Origin: Paenibacillus sp. CC-CFT747
GTDB taxonomy: Bacteria > Bacillota > Bacilli > Paenibacillales > NBRC-103111
Direction: 5' to 3'
Length of the DNA stretch: 64,000 nt
NCBI GenBank assembly: GCA_030323305.1
Contig: CP106741.1
Span: 1,245,001-1,309,000 of the forward strand
Part shown: positions 1-8,483 of the stretch, piece by piece
How the letters are laid out: every line of letters begins with the position of its first letter
How positions within the stretch are numbered: position 1 is the stretch's first letter
The notes under the pieces: model-generated
The model's input: only the letters and a program-made list of their open reading frames with translations
Told to the model about the DNA's origin: nothing
The model's database searches: none
Translations under genes and position numbers: made by a program

Positions 1-193
1 ACCGGTCCCCGAAGGCATTCATCATAGCCTCGCCGTCCGTCCGGTCGACGGTCACCCGCCGGACCCGGTGGTCCAAGCCTTCGGCCAAGCTTCTCCCCCG
101 TGTCGCCACGGTGACTTCATGCCCCCGGGCGGCCAGCTTGTTCACCAGCCGCTTTCCGAAAAACTTCGTTCCTCCAAGCACCAGTACGTTCAT
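1..193 (-). CDS. NAD-dependent epimerase/dehydratase family protein, N-terminal part (cut by window edge)
   Basis: The first 64 residues are visible, starting MNVLVLGGTKFFGKRLVNKL. The glycine-rich GGTKFFG stretch after the first beta strand is the dinucleotide-binding turn of extended short-chain dehydrogenases and NAD-dependent sugar epimerases. The ATG at 191-193 follows GGGGAGAATG-type purine-rich sequence. The rest lies outside the window, so the substrate cannot be told. Family assignment rests on the Rossmann motif only. Confidence 0.75.
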   Translation of the reverse strand, partial: MNVLVLGGTKFFGKRLVNKLAARGHEVTVATRGRSLAEGLDHRVRRVTVDRTDGEAMMNAFGDR

Positions 194-300
194 TCTCCCC
201 ATCCCGCCTTTTTGTCAAAATAATCTCCATTTCCCGCTATCCAGAGTTCAGTATACAGGAAGCACCAAAGCAATCGGGAAGAAATCTTTCGATCGCGTTT

Positions 301-309
301 TGGTATAAT
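301..309 (+). promoter_or_regulatory. Extended -10 promoter element
   Basis: TGGTATAAT is a perfect extended -10 (TGnTATAAT), 48 bases before the SRPBCC start codon. No convincing -35 is seen 17 bases upstream, which fits an extended -10 promoter. Confidence 0.55.
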
Positions 310-357
310 AGGAGAAGAAAGCGTGTTGGATAAGGAAACCAAGGAGGAGCCCTGTTC

Positions 358-825
358 ATGAAAACGATAAGCCAAGACCCGGTGGTTCAGACCTCCATGC
401 TGATCCGCCGGCCGGTCGGAGAGGTGTTTGAAGCGTTCGTCAACCCGGAAGTTACGACGAAGTTCTGGTATACCCGAAGCAGCGGCCGGATGGAAGCGGG
501 GAAGCGGATCCAATGGTATTGGGACATGTATGGGGCGGCGGCGGATGTGGATGTGGTGGCGGTGGAGCCGGACAAGCGGATCCGTATCGAATGGGACGAA
601 GGAGTGGGCGTAGAGTGGGACTTTACCCCGCGCTCCCCGGAAGAAACGATGGTCACCATCACCAACTCGGGGTTCCACGGTAACGGAGACGAAGTGGTGG
701 CCCAGGCGGTCGATTCCATGCAGGGCTTCACGATGGTGCTGTGCGGGCTTAAAGCCTACCTGGAGCACAACGTGATCTTGAATCTCGTCGCCGACAAGGC
801 GCCGGATGCCCACGTGACGGGCTGA
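358..825 (+). CDS. SRPBCC (AHSA1/polyketide-cyclase-like) family protein
   Basis: A 155-residue intact protein. The opening beta strand, the helix with RPVGEVFEAFVNPEVTTKFW and a C-terminal helix are typical of the START/Bet v1-like AHSA1 group, which form a hydrophobic ligand pocket; the ligand is unknown. The start is set by AAGGAGGAG at 341-349, eight bases before the ATG. An extended -10 and a downstream hairpin terminator suggest a single-gene transcript. It runs divergently from the epimerase gene at the window edge. Function beyond the fold cannot be inferred. Confidence 0.85.
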   Translation: MKTISQDPVVQTSMLIRRPVGEVFEAFVNPEVTTKFWYTRSSGRMEAGKRIQWYWDMYGAAADVDVVAVEPDKRIRIEWDEGVGVEWDFTPRSPEETMVTITNSGFHGNGDEVVAQAVDSMQGFTMVLCGLKAYLEHNVILNLVADKAPDAHVTG

Positions 826-861
826 GTTCCGGAGGGAATCTCCCGGCTCAGAAAGCAAACA

Positions 862-905
862 GCGTCCGTCCGGCAGCTGCTTCCTATGCCGGGCGGACGC
901 TTTGT
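862..905 (+). terminator. Rho-independent terminator after the SRPBCC gene
   Basis: GCGTCCGTCCGGCA and TGCCGGGCGGACGC form a long GC-rich stem, followed by TTTG. It lies between convergent genes. Confidence 0.7.
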
Positions 906-916
906 CGCGTCTTTCT

Positions 917-1468
917 TTAGGCCTGCCCCTCGGACTGGCTTTGTAAATACCGTGCGTATTCCTCTGTAAATTCCAGAGCGTTCCGGAAATCCTCGGATCG
1001 GCTGGAGAGAGCCTCGACCACCTTCTCCTTGCCGGACTCCTCCAGCGCTAGTAGATCCGGCATACGGGGCACCCGGAACCCGGTATGATCGTGATAAACG
1101 ATCGTGACGAGGGTTCCAACCGCTTCGCCGCCCTCCTCTTTGATGGTACTCCACATCCAGCGCTGCTGGTCCGTCTGCTCGGGACAGCTCCCCCACTCCC
1201 GGGAGCTGTCGAAATCGCCCGGCAGTCTCGGCTCCGGCTGCAATCCTTCCTGCCTCAACTGCTTGTGGACGTCAAGGAAAAGCAGATTCAGAAAGGTCCC
1301 GTAAGCCATATCACCCGCTTCCTCATAAGCTTTCCTAAGCTTCTCCCGGTTGTTCTCCAGAATCGAACGGCCATTCGCCGCAATGTAGGCCTCCACATAT
1401 TCCTTGATGCCTATTATCGGATTCGGACAGCTCTGCATATAGGACCGGATAGACTTTTCCCCGTTCAT
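917..1468 (-). CDS. Conserved hypothetical protein downstream of MarR regulator
   Basis: An intact 183-residue, mostly helical and acidic protein with no signal peptide or membrane segment. I do not recognise a family. GGAGGAGG lies just before the ATG at 1466-1468. It begins 13 bases after the MarR gene stop, so the two are almost certainly co-transcribed and this may be the regulator's direct functional partner. The central part (around WSTIKEEGGEAVGTLVTIVYH) looks like beta-strand sequence between helical ends. Confidence 0.7.
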   Translation of the reverse strand: MNGEKSIRSYMQSCPNPIIGIKEYVEAYIAANGRSILENNREKLRKAYEEAGDMAYGTFLNLLFLDVHKQLRQEGLQPEPRLPGDFDSSREWGSCPEQTDQQRWMWSTIKEEGGEAVGTLVTIVYHDHTGFRVPRMPDLLALEESGKEKVVEALSSRSEDFRNALEFTEEYARYLQSQSEGQA

Positions 1469-1481
1469 CCTTCCCCTCCTC

Positions 1482-1946
1482 CTAGTCTTCCTGGTAACTG
1501 CACCTTTCTTGCTCCAAGCTCTCCGCTAATCTCCTCAGCAGGGACGATGTCTGCCGGAGAGCTTCCTCCGTCTCCTTTTCTCCGATTTCATTCGCCCAAA
1601 GCGAATGACGCTCCGTTACATAATCCAAAGCCTCCCGCCCTTTCGGCGTCAGCTCCATCAATTTGGAGCGCAGGTGATGCGGGTTGTCCCGGTAAACGAT
1701 CAACCCGTCGCGCTCCAGAGCGTCCGCCGTCTGCTGGACGCTCTGGCGGGTAAGGCCCATGATGCGAGCGACGTGCGCCACGGGAATGGCCCCATGCTCC
1801 ACCACACCGAGCACCTGCCACCGGGCGCTGCTTAAGCCGACGGGTGACGTTAACCGGTCACCTGCAGCCAGCAGAAGACCGTTAAGGCGAAATACCTCCA
1901 ATACCAAATCCGTGAATGCTTCTCCATTGGCGCTAAGTTTCTTCAT
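1482..1946 (-). CDS. MarR family transcriptional regulator
   Basis: About 154 residues with the MarR winged-helix core: GLSSARWQVLGVVEHG, the recognition helix region MGLTRQSVQQTADALERDGLI, the wing DNPHHLRSKLMELTPKG and the C-terminal dimer helices. I use the ATG at 1944-1946 (MKKLSANG); an ATG six codons upstream lies inside the promoter and operator. No clear ribosome binding site precedes either start, and with the -10 ending nine bases before the ATG the message may be leaderless or nearly so. The overlapping palindrome suggests autoregulation. It heads a two-gene operon with the hypothetical gene at 917-1468. Confidence 0.88.
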   Translation of the reverse strand: MKKLSANGEAFTDLVLEVFRLNGLLLAAGDRLTSPVGLSSARWQVLGVVEHGAIPVAHVARIMGLTRQSVQQTADALERDGLIVYRDNPHHLRSKLMELTPKGREALDYVTERHSLWANEIGEKETEEALRQTSSLLRRLAESLEQERCSYQED

Positions 1947-1950
1947 ATGA

Positions 1951-1983
1951 CAATATATTGGCATATTGTAAGTTACCTGTCAA
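1951..1983 (-). promoter_or_regulatory. Promoter with overlapping inverted-repeat operator for the MarR gene
   Basis: On the minus strand TTGACA (1978-1983) is followed after 17 bases by CAATAT (1955-1960). CAATAT and ATATTG arms (1951-1956, 1963-1968) form an inverted repeat across the -10, as expected for MarR autorepression. Confidence 0.6.
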
Positions 1984-2037
1984 TATTCGGATAAGACGTG
2001 CTCTTCTGCGAACCAGACAGGCTGGCACAGCTACAAC

Positions 2038-2070
2038 AAAAAAGAGCAGGCGTCCCGGCGCCTGCTCTTT
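2038..2070 (-). terminator. Terminator after the amidohydrolase gene
   Basis: GAGCAGGCG and CGCCTGCTC form the stem and the minus-strand product ends in TTTTTTG. It begins directly after the stop codon. Confidence 0.85.
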
Positions 2071-2071
2071 C

Positions 2072-2911
2072 CTATCTTGGCGGAAGCTTATAGAAGACGG
2101 CCGCGTTCCCGCCGAACAGCTTCTCCCGCTCCGCCTCGCTGCAGCCATCGGGAAGTGACTCCTCGAGGGCTTCCACCACCTGGTCGTAGGAAGCGGCAAG
2201 AAGACAAACCGGCCAGTCGCTTCCGAACATAACCCGGTCAGGACCGAACAGCTCGATAGCCGAGCGGATGTAGCCGGTCAGATCGGAGGGCTTCCAGCTC
2301 TCGTGATCCGCCTCGGTGACCATGCCGGAGAGCTTGCAGTAGATGCCCGGGTGGGAGGCGATCCGGCGCATTTGGCTGAGCCACGGTTCCATCTCTCCCC
2401 GGGAAATGAACGGCTTGGCGATATGATCGATCACTCCCCGCACGTTCGGAACCCGGTCGAGCAGCTCCACGAGGGAGTCCAGCTGGCCGGCCTTCACGAG
2501 CAAATCCACCGGAACGTCCTCCTCCGCAAAGAACCGAAGCGCTTCCACAAACGACGGCTCCAAAATGACGCGGGCATCGGGCATTTCCTGGATCATGATC
2601 CGGAAGCCTATGTACCGGGGATGCTGCCGGTGGCGCTCGAAATGCTCCCGCCAGCGGGGATCGTTCAAGTCAAGCCACCCGACGACTCCGAGAATGGCGG
2701 GATTCTTCTCGGCCAGCGAGAGCAAGTAATCCGTTTCTTCCAACGTGGGGGCCGCCTGCACGGCGATCGTTCCGCCGATCCCGTGCCGGTCCAGGACCGG
2801 CTTCAAATCCTCCGGCAGGTAGTCCCGGTAAAGCATCGGGATTTCGGGGGTAATCCATCCGTAATCTCCACGGTCGATCTTCCAGAAATGCTGGTGGGCA
2901 TCGATTCTCAT
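2072..2911 (-). CDS. Amidohydrolase family protein (lactonase-like, COG3618)
   Basis: An intact 279-residue metal-dependent hydrolase. It starts MRIDAHQHFW, where the HxH pair belongs to the metal site, and carries VRGVIDHIAKPF (His) and VMFGSDWPV, whose Asp is the conserved catalytic acid. This set is typical of L-fuconolactonase, L-rhamnonolactonase and 2-pyrone-4,6-dicarboxylate hydrolase relatives. AAAGGAG precedes the ATG. It is alone with its own terminator and no sugar-acid genes are nearby, so the substrate stays open. Confidence 0.85.
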   Translation of the reverse strand: MRIDAHQHFWKIDRGDYGWITPEIPMLYRDYLPEDLKPVLDRHGIGGTIAVQAAPTLEETDYLLSLAEKNPAILGVVGWLDLNDPRWREHFERHRQHPRYIGFRIMIQEMPDARVILEPSFVEALRFFAEEDVPVDLLVKAGQLDSLVELLDRVPNVRGVIDHIAKPFISRGEMEPWLSQMRRIASHPGIYCKLSGMVTEADHESWKPSDLTGYIRSAIELFGPDRVMFGSDWPVCLLAASYDQVVEALEESLPDGCSEAEREKLFGGNAAVFYKLPPR

Positions 2912-3137
2912 GATCTGGCTCCTTTGCTTGAAGAATAAACTCCCTTCATTCTACCAGTAGTTTTCAGGATGTCACCAGGGGCTTGGGGACAATCCTTCGG
3001 ATAGGCCGCCGGGAAAGTGCGGATTGCCCTTGGATGGACCTTTTAAGACCTTTTCGATAAAATTAAAGCCTTTCGCCAAAAAAATCACCGATCGCTTACC
3101 GCGCGGGCAAGAACCGGTGGTATACAGAGGGCCCTTT

Positions 3138-3173
3138 AAGAAAAGCCTTCTCCACGCCATCTTAAAGAAGGCT
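3138..3173 (-). terminator. Terminator of the efe operon
   Basis: On the minus strand AGCCTTCT and AGAAGGCT pair and are followed by TTTCTT. The stem overlaps the efeU stop codon. Confidence 0.65.
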
Positions 3174-4977
3174 ATACGCGGGAGGGAGCCTCGTTTCCGC
3201 TGGCCACTGCCTTCTTCTTCTCTGTCCGGATGAACGAGAAAGCGAGAAAGGCAAGCACGGCCAGCTGGGGAACGGCCGTTTCCCACGTCGGGTAAACGCC
3301 GAGCCATTCCCAGAAGGGCAAACCCGCTGAAGGGGTCGCGGACAGATGGCCGGCCACCTGCAGAGCGTGCAGGCTCTGCCCGAGGAATTTGATCACGAGA
3401 TAGTAGATTAAGAGCGAAGCCGTAAGGAAGAACGGCCTTACCGGAAGCCGGACGCTGGCTTTCACGACGATCCAGCCCAGTATGACCAGCGCGGCCAGAG
3501 CGCCTGCTATGCCCGTCAGCAGCTGCATGGGCTCAATGGATGGCGCCATCCCCACATAGAAGATGGCCGTCTCCGCTCCTTCTCTCAGGATGGAGAGACA
3601 CGCAACCGCAAACAAGGACCACAAGCTGCCTCCGGCAAGCGCCGCTCCTACCTGGTTCTGGATGTAACGGTTCCAGGTCTGTACCTGGGCTTTCCCGTGC
3701 AGCCAGGCTCCGACTGTGATCATCATCACGACGGAGACCAGGCCGGTCACCCCTTCGATCGTTTCGCGGGCTCCTCCGGCAGCGGCAGAGGCTACGGCAT
3801 AGGTGAGGATTCCCGCCAGTCCGGCGCTAAGCACGAGACCGGCAGCGGCTCCGCCCCATACCCACCGCTGCCGGCCGGAATGGCCGGAACGCTGCAGGAA
3901 GGCAAGCAGGGCGGCCAGCACGAGGAGCGCTTCCAGGCCTTCCCGGAGAAGGATGAGCGCGGCATCCCATGCGGAGTAGCGGACGGAGCCCCGGTACGGC
4001 TCCAGGTCCGCCCGCATGGCCTCGATCACCCGGGAGGCCGCCTCCGTCTTGGGCGGGCTAGACAGCAGGTCGCCCGTGGCCTCCGCCATCCGGTTCTCGA
4101 TGGCGGTGTAAACATCGGGCGCCCGCGTCAGCACCGCTCCCTCGACGGAAGGCCAGAGCCGGATGAAGGCCTGCATCCGCTCCGCCGCAGCGGCCGGCTG
4201 GCCGCTGCCGATAGCCTGCTGGGCTTTCTCCAGCAGGAGGATGGCATCGTCCACGGTCCGGCCGTCCGCTGCCGCTTCCGGGGCGGCTTCGGCCAGCGTT
4301 CCGGCGGAGTAGCCCTCCACCGTCTGCCTAAGCTCGCCGATCGCGGAAGCCGCGGCCTCCGCCCGGAAGGGCTCCGCCTGCAGGGAGATCCGCGCCATGG
4401 TCAGCAGCGTCTCGATCCGGCCGTACACCGGGACGCTGTCCGCCCGGATGGCCGGCTCCGCCTTCGCCCACTGGGCGTCGAACCGGCGGAATTCCGCCCG
4501 GGCCTGCCCGGCTTGGCCGTTCCCTGCCGCTTCCTGCATCCGCTGCAGCACGGGCAGCAGTTCTTTCGCCGCTGCCGGACCGCCGCCCTTGGCGGAACCG
4601 GAAGCGGTCTCCGTTGCCTTGACGAAGGCGTCGGCTGCTTTCGTCAAGGCCGAGACGGCCTTGTAGGCTGCGTCCGGATCCGCTTCCGGCCTGGACAGAG
4701 CCGCTTTGGCCGCGGTCAGGGCGGCGTTCACTTGGTCCGCCTGCGGAGAAGCCGGAGCGTGGACGGCCTTCCATTCGGCCTCGAACCGCTCCAGCTCCCG
4801 GCCCGCTTCCGGCCATTCCTTCTGGGTGGTGTGCACGAGCGCACCGCCTGCGGCGGGCATGAGCCCGTCAGTGCCCGCCGCTGCAGCCGGGACAGCCGCG
4901 GCACTTCCCGCCGCCAGACCCAGCAGCAGGGCAAGCAGCAAAACGACCGAACGGAGGGGGTATCCTTGCCTGTTCAT
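3172..4977 (-). CDS. efeU: FTR1-family high-affinity iron permease EfeU, with long N-terminal secreted domain
   Basis: An intact protein of about 600 residues. After a signal peptide (SVVLLLALLLGLAAG) come some 300 helical, Ala/Glu-rich residues, then a seven-helix FTR1 permease. The two iron-transport motifs are present: LLREGLEALLVL (about residue 352 from the upstream ATG) and LSILREGAETAIF (about 472). The long extracytoplasmic domain is absent from E. coli EfeU but known in Gram-positive versions. I choose the ATG at 4975-4977 because GGGAGAG lies seven bases upstream; an ATG at 4998 overlaps the efeB stop. It is the last gene of efeO-efeB-efeU and should import iron delivered by EfeO and EfeB. 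Confidence 0.9.
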   Translation of the reverse strand: MNRQGYPLRSVVLLLALLLGLAAGSAAAVPAAAAGTDGLMPAAGGALVHTTQKEWPEAGRELERFEAEWKAVHAPASPQADQVNAALTAAKAALSRPEADPDAAYKAVSALTKAADAFVKATETASGSAKGGGPAAAKELLPVLQRMQEAAGNGQAGQARAEFRRFDAQWAKAEPAIRADSVPVYGRIETLLTMARISLQAEPFRAEAAASAIGELRQTVEGYSAGTLAEAAPEAAADGRTVDDAILLLEKAQQAIGSGQPAAAAERMQAFIRLWPSVEGAVLTRAPDVYTAIENRMAEATGDLLSSPPKTEAASRVIEAMRADLEPYRGSVRYSAWDAALILLREGLEALLVLAALLAFLQRSGHSGRQRWVWGGAAAGLVLSAGLAGILTYAVASAAAGGARETIEGVTGLVSVVMMITVGAWLHGKAQVQTWNRYIQNQVGAALAGGSLWSLFAVACLSILREGAETAIFYVGMAPSIEPMQLLTGIAGALAALVILGWIVVKASVRLPVRPFFLTASLLIYYLVIKFLGQSLHALQVAGHLSATPSAGLPFWEWLGVYPTWETAVPQLAVLAFLAFSFIRTEKKKAVASGNEAPSRV

Positions 4978-4994
4978 TCGTATGCTCTCCCTTC

Positions 4995-6308
4995 TCATCC
5001 TTCGAACAGCTCCTGGCCGATATACCGGCCTTCCTTCGCGCCGGGGAAGCAGGCGAACACCGCGCTTCCCACATGAGTAATATACTCGTTAAGCTTATCC
5101 TGCTTGGCGAGCCGCATCTGCAGGGGAATGAACTGCTTCACCAGGCTCCGCTGGTAGCTCACAAAAACAATCCCGCATCCAGCTGCCCCGTCTGCCGGTC
5201 GAGACCGCTGGAATACGAGTAGGACCGCCGAAGGATCCGTTCCGTCTCCGAATGGGCGAGCCGGGCATGGGCTGTCATCGGGATGACCGGCTTGCCGTCC
5301 GCTCCCTTCGCATCAAGCGGCAGCGGGTCGAACTCGTTCTTCAGCCCGAGCGGCGCGCCGCTGTCCCGGTGCCGTCCGAACGTCGCTTCCTGATCCCCGA
5401 GCGTCGAACGGTCCCACACCTCGAGGCGCAGACGGATGCGGCGCACCGCCATGTAGCTGCCGTTCGCCATCCAGGCCGGACCGTCTGCGGCCTGAGTCCA
5501 GATGAGGTCGCTCATAAGCTTCTCATCCTTGACATCCGGGTTCCCCGTTCCGTCCTTGAAGCCCATCAGGTTGCGCGGGGTTTCCCCGGCGCTCCCGCTG
5601 CGGCCGTACGCTGGAACCCTTCCTGCGTCCAGCGCAGGACAGCCTTTCCTCGGGCGATGCGGGTCAGGTTGCGGATGGCGTGGAACGCCACCTGCAGGTC
5701 ATCCGCACACACCTGCACGCCGATGTCTCCCCCGCACCATTCGCTCCGCAGATTGTCTCCGGGGAAACGCGGAAGGTCGACGAGCCCGGCAGGACGCTTC
5801 GGACCGAACCCGAAGCGTTCGTCGAAGAAGGACGGGCTTATTCCGAACGTGATAGACGTGTTCGAAGGGTTCAAGCCGACCGCTTCTCCGGTATCGTCCG
5901 GAGGAAGACCCGTCTGGCTGTTCTGCGTGCCCACCGTTTCGCCGGCGCACAGTTTTGCTGAAGCTTCCGTCCAGGCTTTGAACAGCTGGCTTACTTCCTC
6001 CCCGCGCTTCACCGTCAGGTCAAAAGCGGCGAAGCACAGGAAATTCTGCGGGGGAGTCACGATTCCCGCCTGATGGGTCCCATAGAACGAAAGGCGGCCG
6101 CTCCGGGCCGCGTCGGCGGAAGCGGTGTCCGACCGGGAAGCGATCTTCCCGGTGCCGGCCAGTACCCCTCCGGCGCCAACGGAGCCGAGCAGGAGGCCAA
6201 GGCCTCCCACTCCCGCCATCTTAAGGACTTCCCGGCGGGAGAAGGGGTGCCTCCCTCCCTCTCCTTGTGCTTGTCTGCCGGCTGCGGCTGTTTCTTGTTG
6301 TCTTCCAT
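4995..6308 (-). CDS. efeB: Dye-decolorising (DyP-type) haem peroxidase EfeB, Tat-exported; frame broken three times
   Basis: Repaired length is about 438 residues. It begins MEDNKKQPQP, then a Tat signal SRREVLKM followed by GVGGLGLLLGSVGAGG. Later come FKAWTEASAKLCAG, the DyP hallmark ETPRNLMGFKDGTGNP (catalytic Asp in FKDGT) and DAGLFFVSYQRSL near the C-terminus. Three single-base losses break it: in GGGG at 6244-6247, in CC at 5604-5605 and in AAAAA at 5163-5167 (plus-strand letters). Each repair restores a family motif. EfeB oxidises ferrous iron or acts on haem outside the membrane for the EfeUOB system. It starts three bases after the efeO stop and its TGA overlaps an upstream efeU ATG. 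Confidence 0.88.
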
Positions 6309-6311
6309 GAT

Positions 6312-7178
6312 CTAGGCCCCCAGTTTTTTGCCCATTTGGGATAGGGGCTCGGCGAGCGCATCCACCGCCTGGCTCAGCTTTTTCGTCTGGTCCTGCGTCA
6401 GATCCGTATAAAGAACATAGCCGCTGCCCTTCTTGTAAGGCTCCATCACCTTGAACAGGTCGTTAAAACGCCCGTCGATCGTTCGGGCGAGCTCTGCATC
6501 CTTCTTCTCCACTTCCGTCTTCAACACGTCAAAAATCTTCCGCGCCCCTTCCACATTGGCCGCGATATCATAGAGGTCGGTTCGGGAGTAGCGCTCCTCT
6601 TCGCCCGTCACCTTGGTCGACGACACCTCATTAAGCAGCTCGACCGCTCCCGTCAGCAGCAGGGTGGAATCAATCTCAACCGTTTCGACCTTCGCCCTCA
6701 GAAGCTTGCTGTCGCTCAGCAGCTGGTCGGCGTAGCCTTCCTGGCCTTGGGTCTTCCCGTCCATCCACAGTCCTTTCTCGATCCGGTGGAAGCCTCTCCA
6801 GTCCTTCTCCTCGACATCCCCTTCCCGGGCATCCATAGCCGGGTCCAGGTCTCCAAGCGACTCCGCGATCGGCTCAATCCGCTCATAATACATGCGTGCA
6901 GGAGCGTACAGCTCCTTGCTCTTCTCCAGGTCCCCCGCTTTGATGGCGGCTGTAAATTCCCCGGTAGCCTTAACATAGGCATTGCACTGTTCTATGACGT
7001 AAGTCCGGTACTGATCAATAGCTTGAGTATAGTCAACAGCCGGCGCGGCAGGTGCAGCGGAAGGAACGGGCGTGGAAGCCGCTGCACTAGGCTGAACGGC
7101 TTCTTTTGTGTTCCCGCAGGCGGAGGCAAGCACCGAGGCTGCCAGTATCGCAGAGGTAAGAATGAGACCGGATTTCAT
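6312..7178 (-). CDS. efeO: EfeO, imelysin-like (M75) iron-binding lipoprotein
   Basis: An intact 288-residue lipoprotein. The signal ends in the lipobox VLASAC (Cys21), followed by a Ser/Ala/Pro linker and then the all-helical imelysin/EfeO domain. The metal-site motif GFHRIEKGLW (HxxE) is present near residue 130. It lacks the cupredoxin domain of E. coli EfeO, as usual in Gram-positives. AAGGAG precedes the ATG. It is the first gene of the efe operon and follows a promoter filled with Fur boxes, so iron repression is expected. Confidence 0.9.
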   Translation of the reverse strand: MKSGLILTSAILAASVLASACGNTKEAVQPSAAASTPVPSAAPAAPAVDYTQAIDQYRTYVIEQCNAYVKATGEFTAAIKAGDLEKSKELYAPARMYYERIEPIAESLGDLDPAMDAREGDVEEKDWRGFHRIEKGLWMDGKTQGQEGYADQLLSDSKLLRAKVETVEIDSTLLLTGAVELLNEVSSTKVTGEEERYSRTDLYDIAANVEGARKIFDVLKTEVEKKDAELARTIDGRFNDLFKVMEPYKKGSGYVLYTDLTQDQTKKLSQAVDALAEPLSQMGKKLGA

Positions 7179-7320
7179 GAATGAATGACACTCCTTATTA
7201 AAATTTTAATTGTATGGCCAGGCTTTGGGCTTTCCCCCGCTGCCTCCCGCATGAATCTTGTATGTATTCAAGAATAGAGAGTTGGGAAGCACGAGCCATC
7301 ATTTTGGGGAGGATCCCAAA

Positions 7321-7374
7321 TGATAATGAGAATTAATCTCAACTGAAAATATCACAAGTGAGAATGATTTTCAA
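7321..7374 (-). promoter_or_regulatory. Iron-regulated promoter of efeOBU with two Fur-box regions
   Basis: On the minus strand TTGAAA (7369-7374) and TATTTT (7346-7351) are 17 bases apart. TGAGAATGATTTTCA at 7359-7373 matches 12 of 14 positions of the 7-1-7 Fur consensus and sits over the -35 and spacer. A second region, TGATAATGAGAATTAATCTC at 7321-7340, holds two overlapping weaker Fur matches at the start site. A leader of about 160 bases precedes efeO. Confidence 0.8.
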
Positions 7375-7385
7375 TGACTAATTTA

Positions 7386-7477
7386 AAAAGGGGGCAAAAG
7401 CCCCGCAGCAGAAGAAAAAGACCCAGAACAGCCATAACCCCCAAGAGGGCCGGGGCGGCTTCCCTTAGGGGTTATGG
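7386..7477 (-). terminator. Terminator GGGGC-TTTT-GCCCC-CTTTTT with a second upstream hairpin
   Basis: On the minus strand GGGGC TTTT GCCCC followed by CTTTTT (7386-7404) is a strong terminator about 170 bases after the small membrane gene. Within the same tail, CCATAACCCC (7432-7441) and GGGGTTATGG (7468-7477) form a second 10-bp stem. I see no gene at 7405-7573. Confidence 0.65.
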
Positions 7478-7573
7478 GATGCTGAGTCACATCGTCCGCG
7501 CCTGGCTGCGCCAGCACGCTGCGGATCCGTGAGGTCTTGCCTACCTGCCACCTTGTCATTGACTGAACCACTG

Positions 7574-7863
7574 CTAAACCGGCTTGCGGGCGGCGTCGAT
7601 CAGCAGGATGACGGCGGTCAGAATGTGCATGATCATGCCCACGACCGGAATGAAGGCGATGACCGAGGTGATGATGCCGACGACGCTCCCGACGCGGGAG
7701 CCTCCTCCTTGGAGGCCATCAGGAGCGTAATGATGTGAAGCACCAGCATAATGCCGAGGGGCACCCAGGCCAGACTGAGGACGATCAGCCCGCCCACAAA
7801 CGGAATGCCGAGCACCGCCTCCAGTCCCCCAGTGATCCATTTCAGCTGTTTGGAATTGCTCAT
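7574..7863 (-). CDS. Small conserved membrane protein (two hydrophobic halves); one frameshift
   Basis: Repaired length is about 96 residues: MSNSKQLKWITGGLEAVLG, a hydrophobic stretch with LSLAWVPLGIMLVLHIITLL, a short polar linker (ASKEEAPASG), and a second hydrophobic half GIITSVIAFIPVVGMIMHIL ending DAARKPV. Restoring one G in the run at 7688-7690 joins the halves. AGAGGAGGG precedes the ATG. Similar small proteins with a duplicated glycine/proline-containing hairpin are common in Bacillales; their role is unknown. It is followed by a long tail with two hairpins. Confidence 0.75.
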
Positions 7864-8118
7864 GAACCGTCCCTCCTCTTGCTTTCCTTATTGTTATGTA
7901 TGATTACCCCCTGAAGAACTGACCATCTATTTTTACGGAAGGCGGAAGGCGGCGTTTCATTTGGCGCGCTTTTCCCGATGGCTTATACTTTACACAGAGC
8001 GGTTTTTCGGATAGGAACGAGGGAAGGAAAGATGATACATGAAGGGACAGCCTGGGAAAGCGGTCAGGAGAACCGCGGACCGAACGGGAGAAGGGCCCGG
8101 CAGAAGGAGGCGGCGGGG

Positions 8119-8441
8119 ATGACGCCATTTACGGAGAGAGTGCTGGAGGTGATCCGGTCCATACCGGAGGGACGCGTCATGACCTACGGGCAGATTGCCG
8201 GAGCGGCGGGAAGCCCGCGGGGGGCCCGCCAGGTGGTCCGCATCCTCCATTCCATGAGCGGCAAGCACCACCTTCCCTGGCATCGGGTGATTTCGGCCAA
8301 GGGGAAATCGCCCCGCGGGAGGACGGCTCGGAAGAGATGCAGGCGTTCCTGCTGGAGGCGGAAGGCGTGGAGGTGAAGAACAGCCGGTACGTGGAGCTCG
8401 AGCGGTTCCTTCATCGCCCCGAGGGGGCGGAGGAAGCGTGA
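8119..8441 (+). CDS. Alkyltransferase-like protein (ATL, MGMT homologue with Trp for Cys); one frameshift
   Basis: Repaired length is about 107 residues. It begins MTPFTERVLEVIRSIPEGRV, then MTYGQIAGAAGSPRGARQVV (DNA-binding helix region) and LPWHRVISAKGKI. In O6-alkylguanine methyltransferases the motif is PCHRV; here Trp replaces the alkyl-accepting Cys, which defines ATL proteins that bind O6-alkylguanine and hand it to nucleotide excision repair. One A is missing in AAA at 8305-8307. AAGGAGG lies eight bases before the ATG. The 3' end runs toward the uracil glycosylase gene. Confidence 0.87.
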
Positions 8442-8483
8442 ACGGATGGGGGCAGGCCGGGCGGTCCGCCCCTTTTCCCTTCC

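Noticed and set aside
190..858. Minus-strand frame opposite the SRPBCC gene
   Set aside because: No start signals or family features; the plus-strand frame has an extended -10, ribosome site, domain and terminator.
3697..5076. A 459-codon plus-strand frame antisense to efeU
   Set aside because: Shadow of a GC-rich gene; Arg/Pro/Gly-rich without family features.
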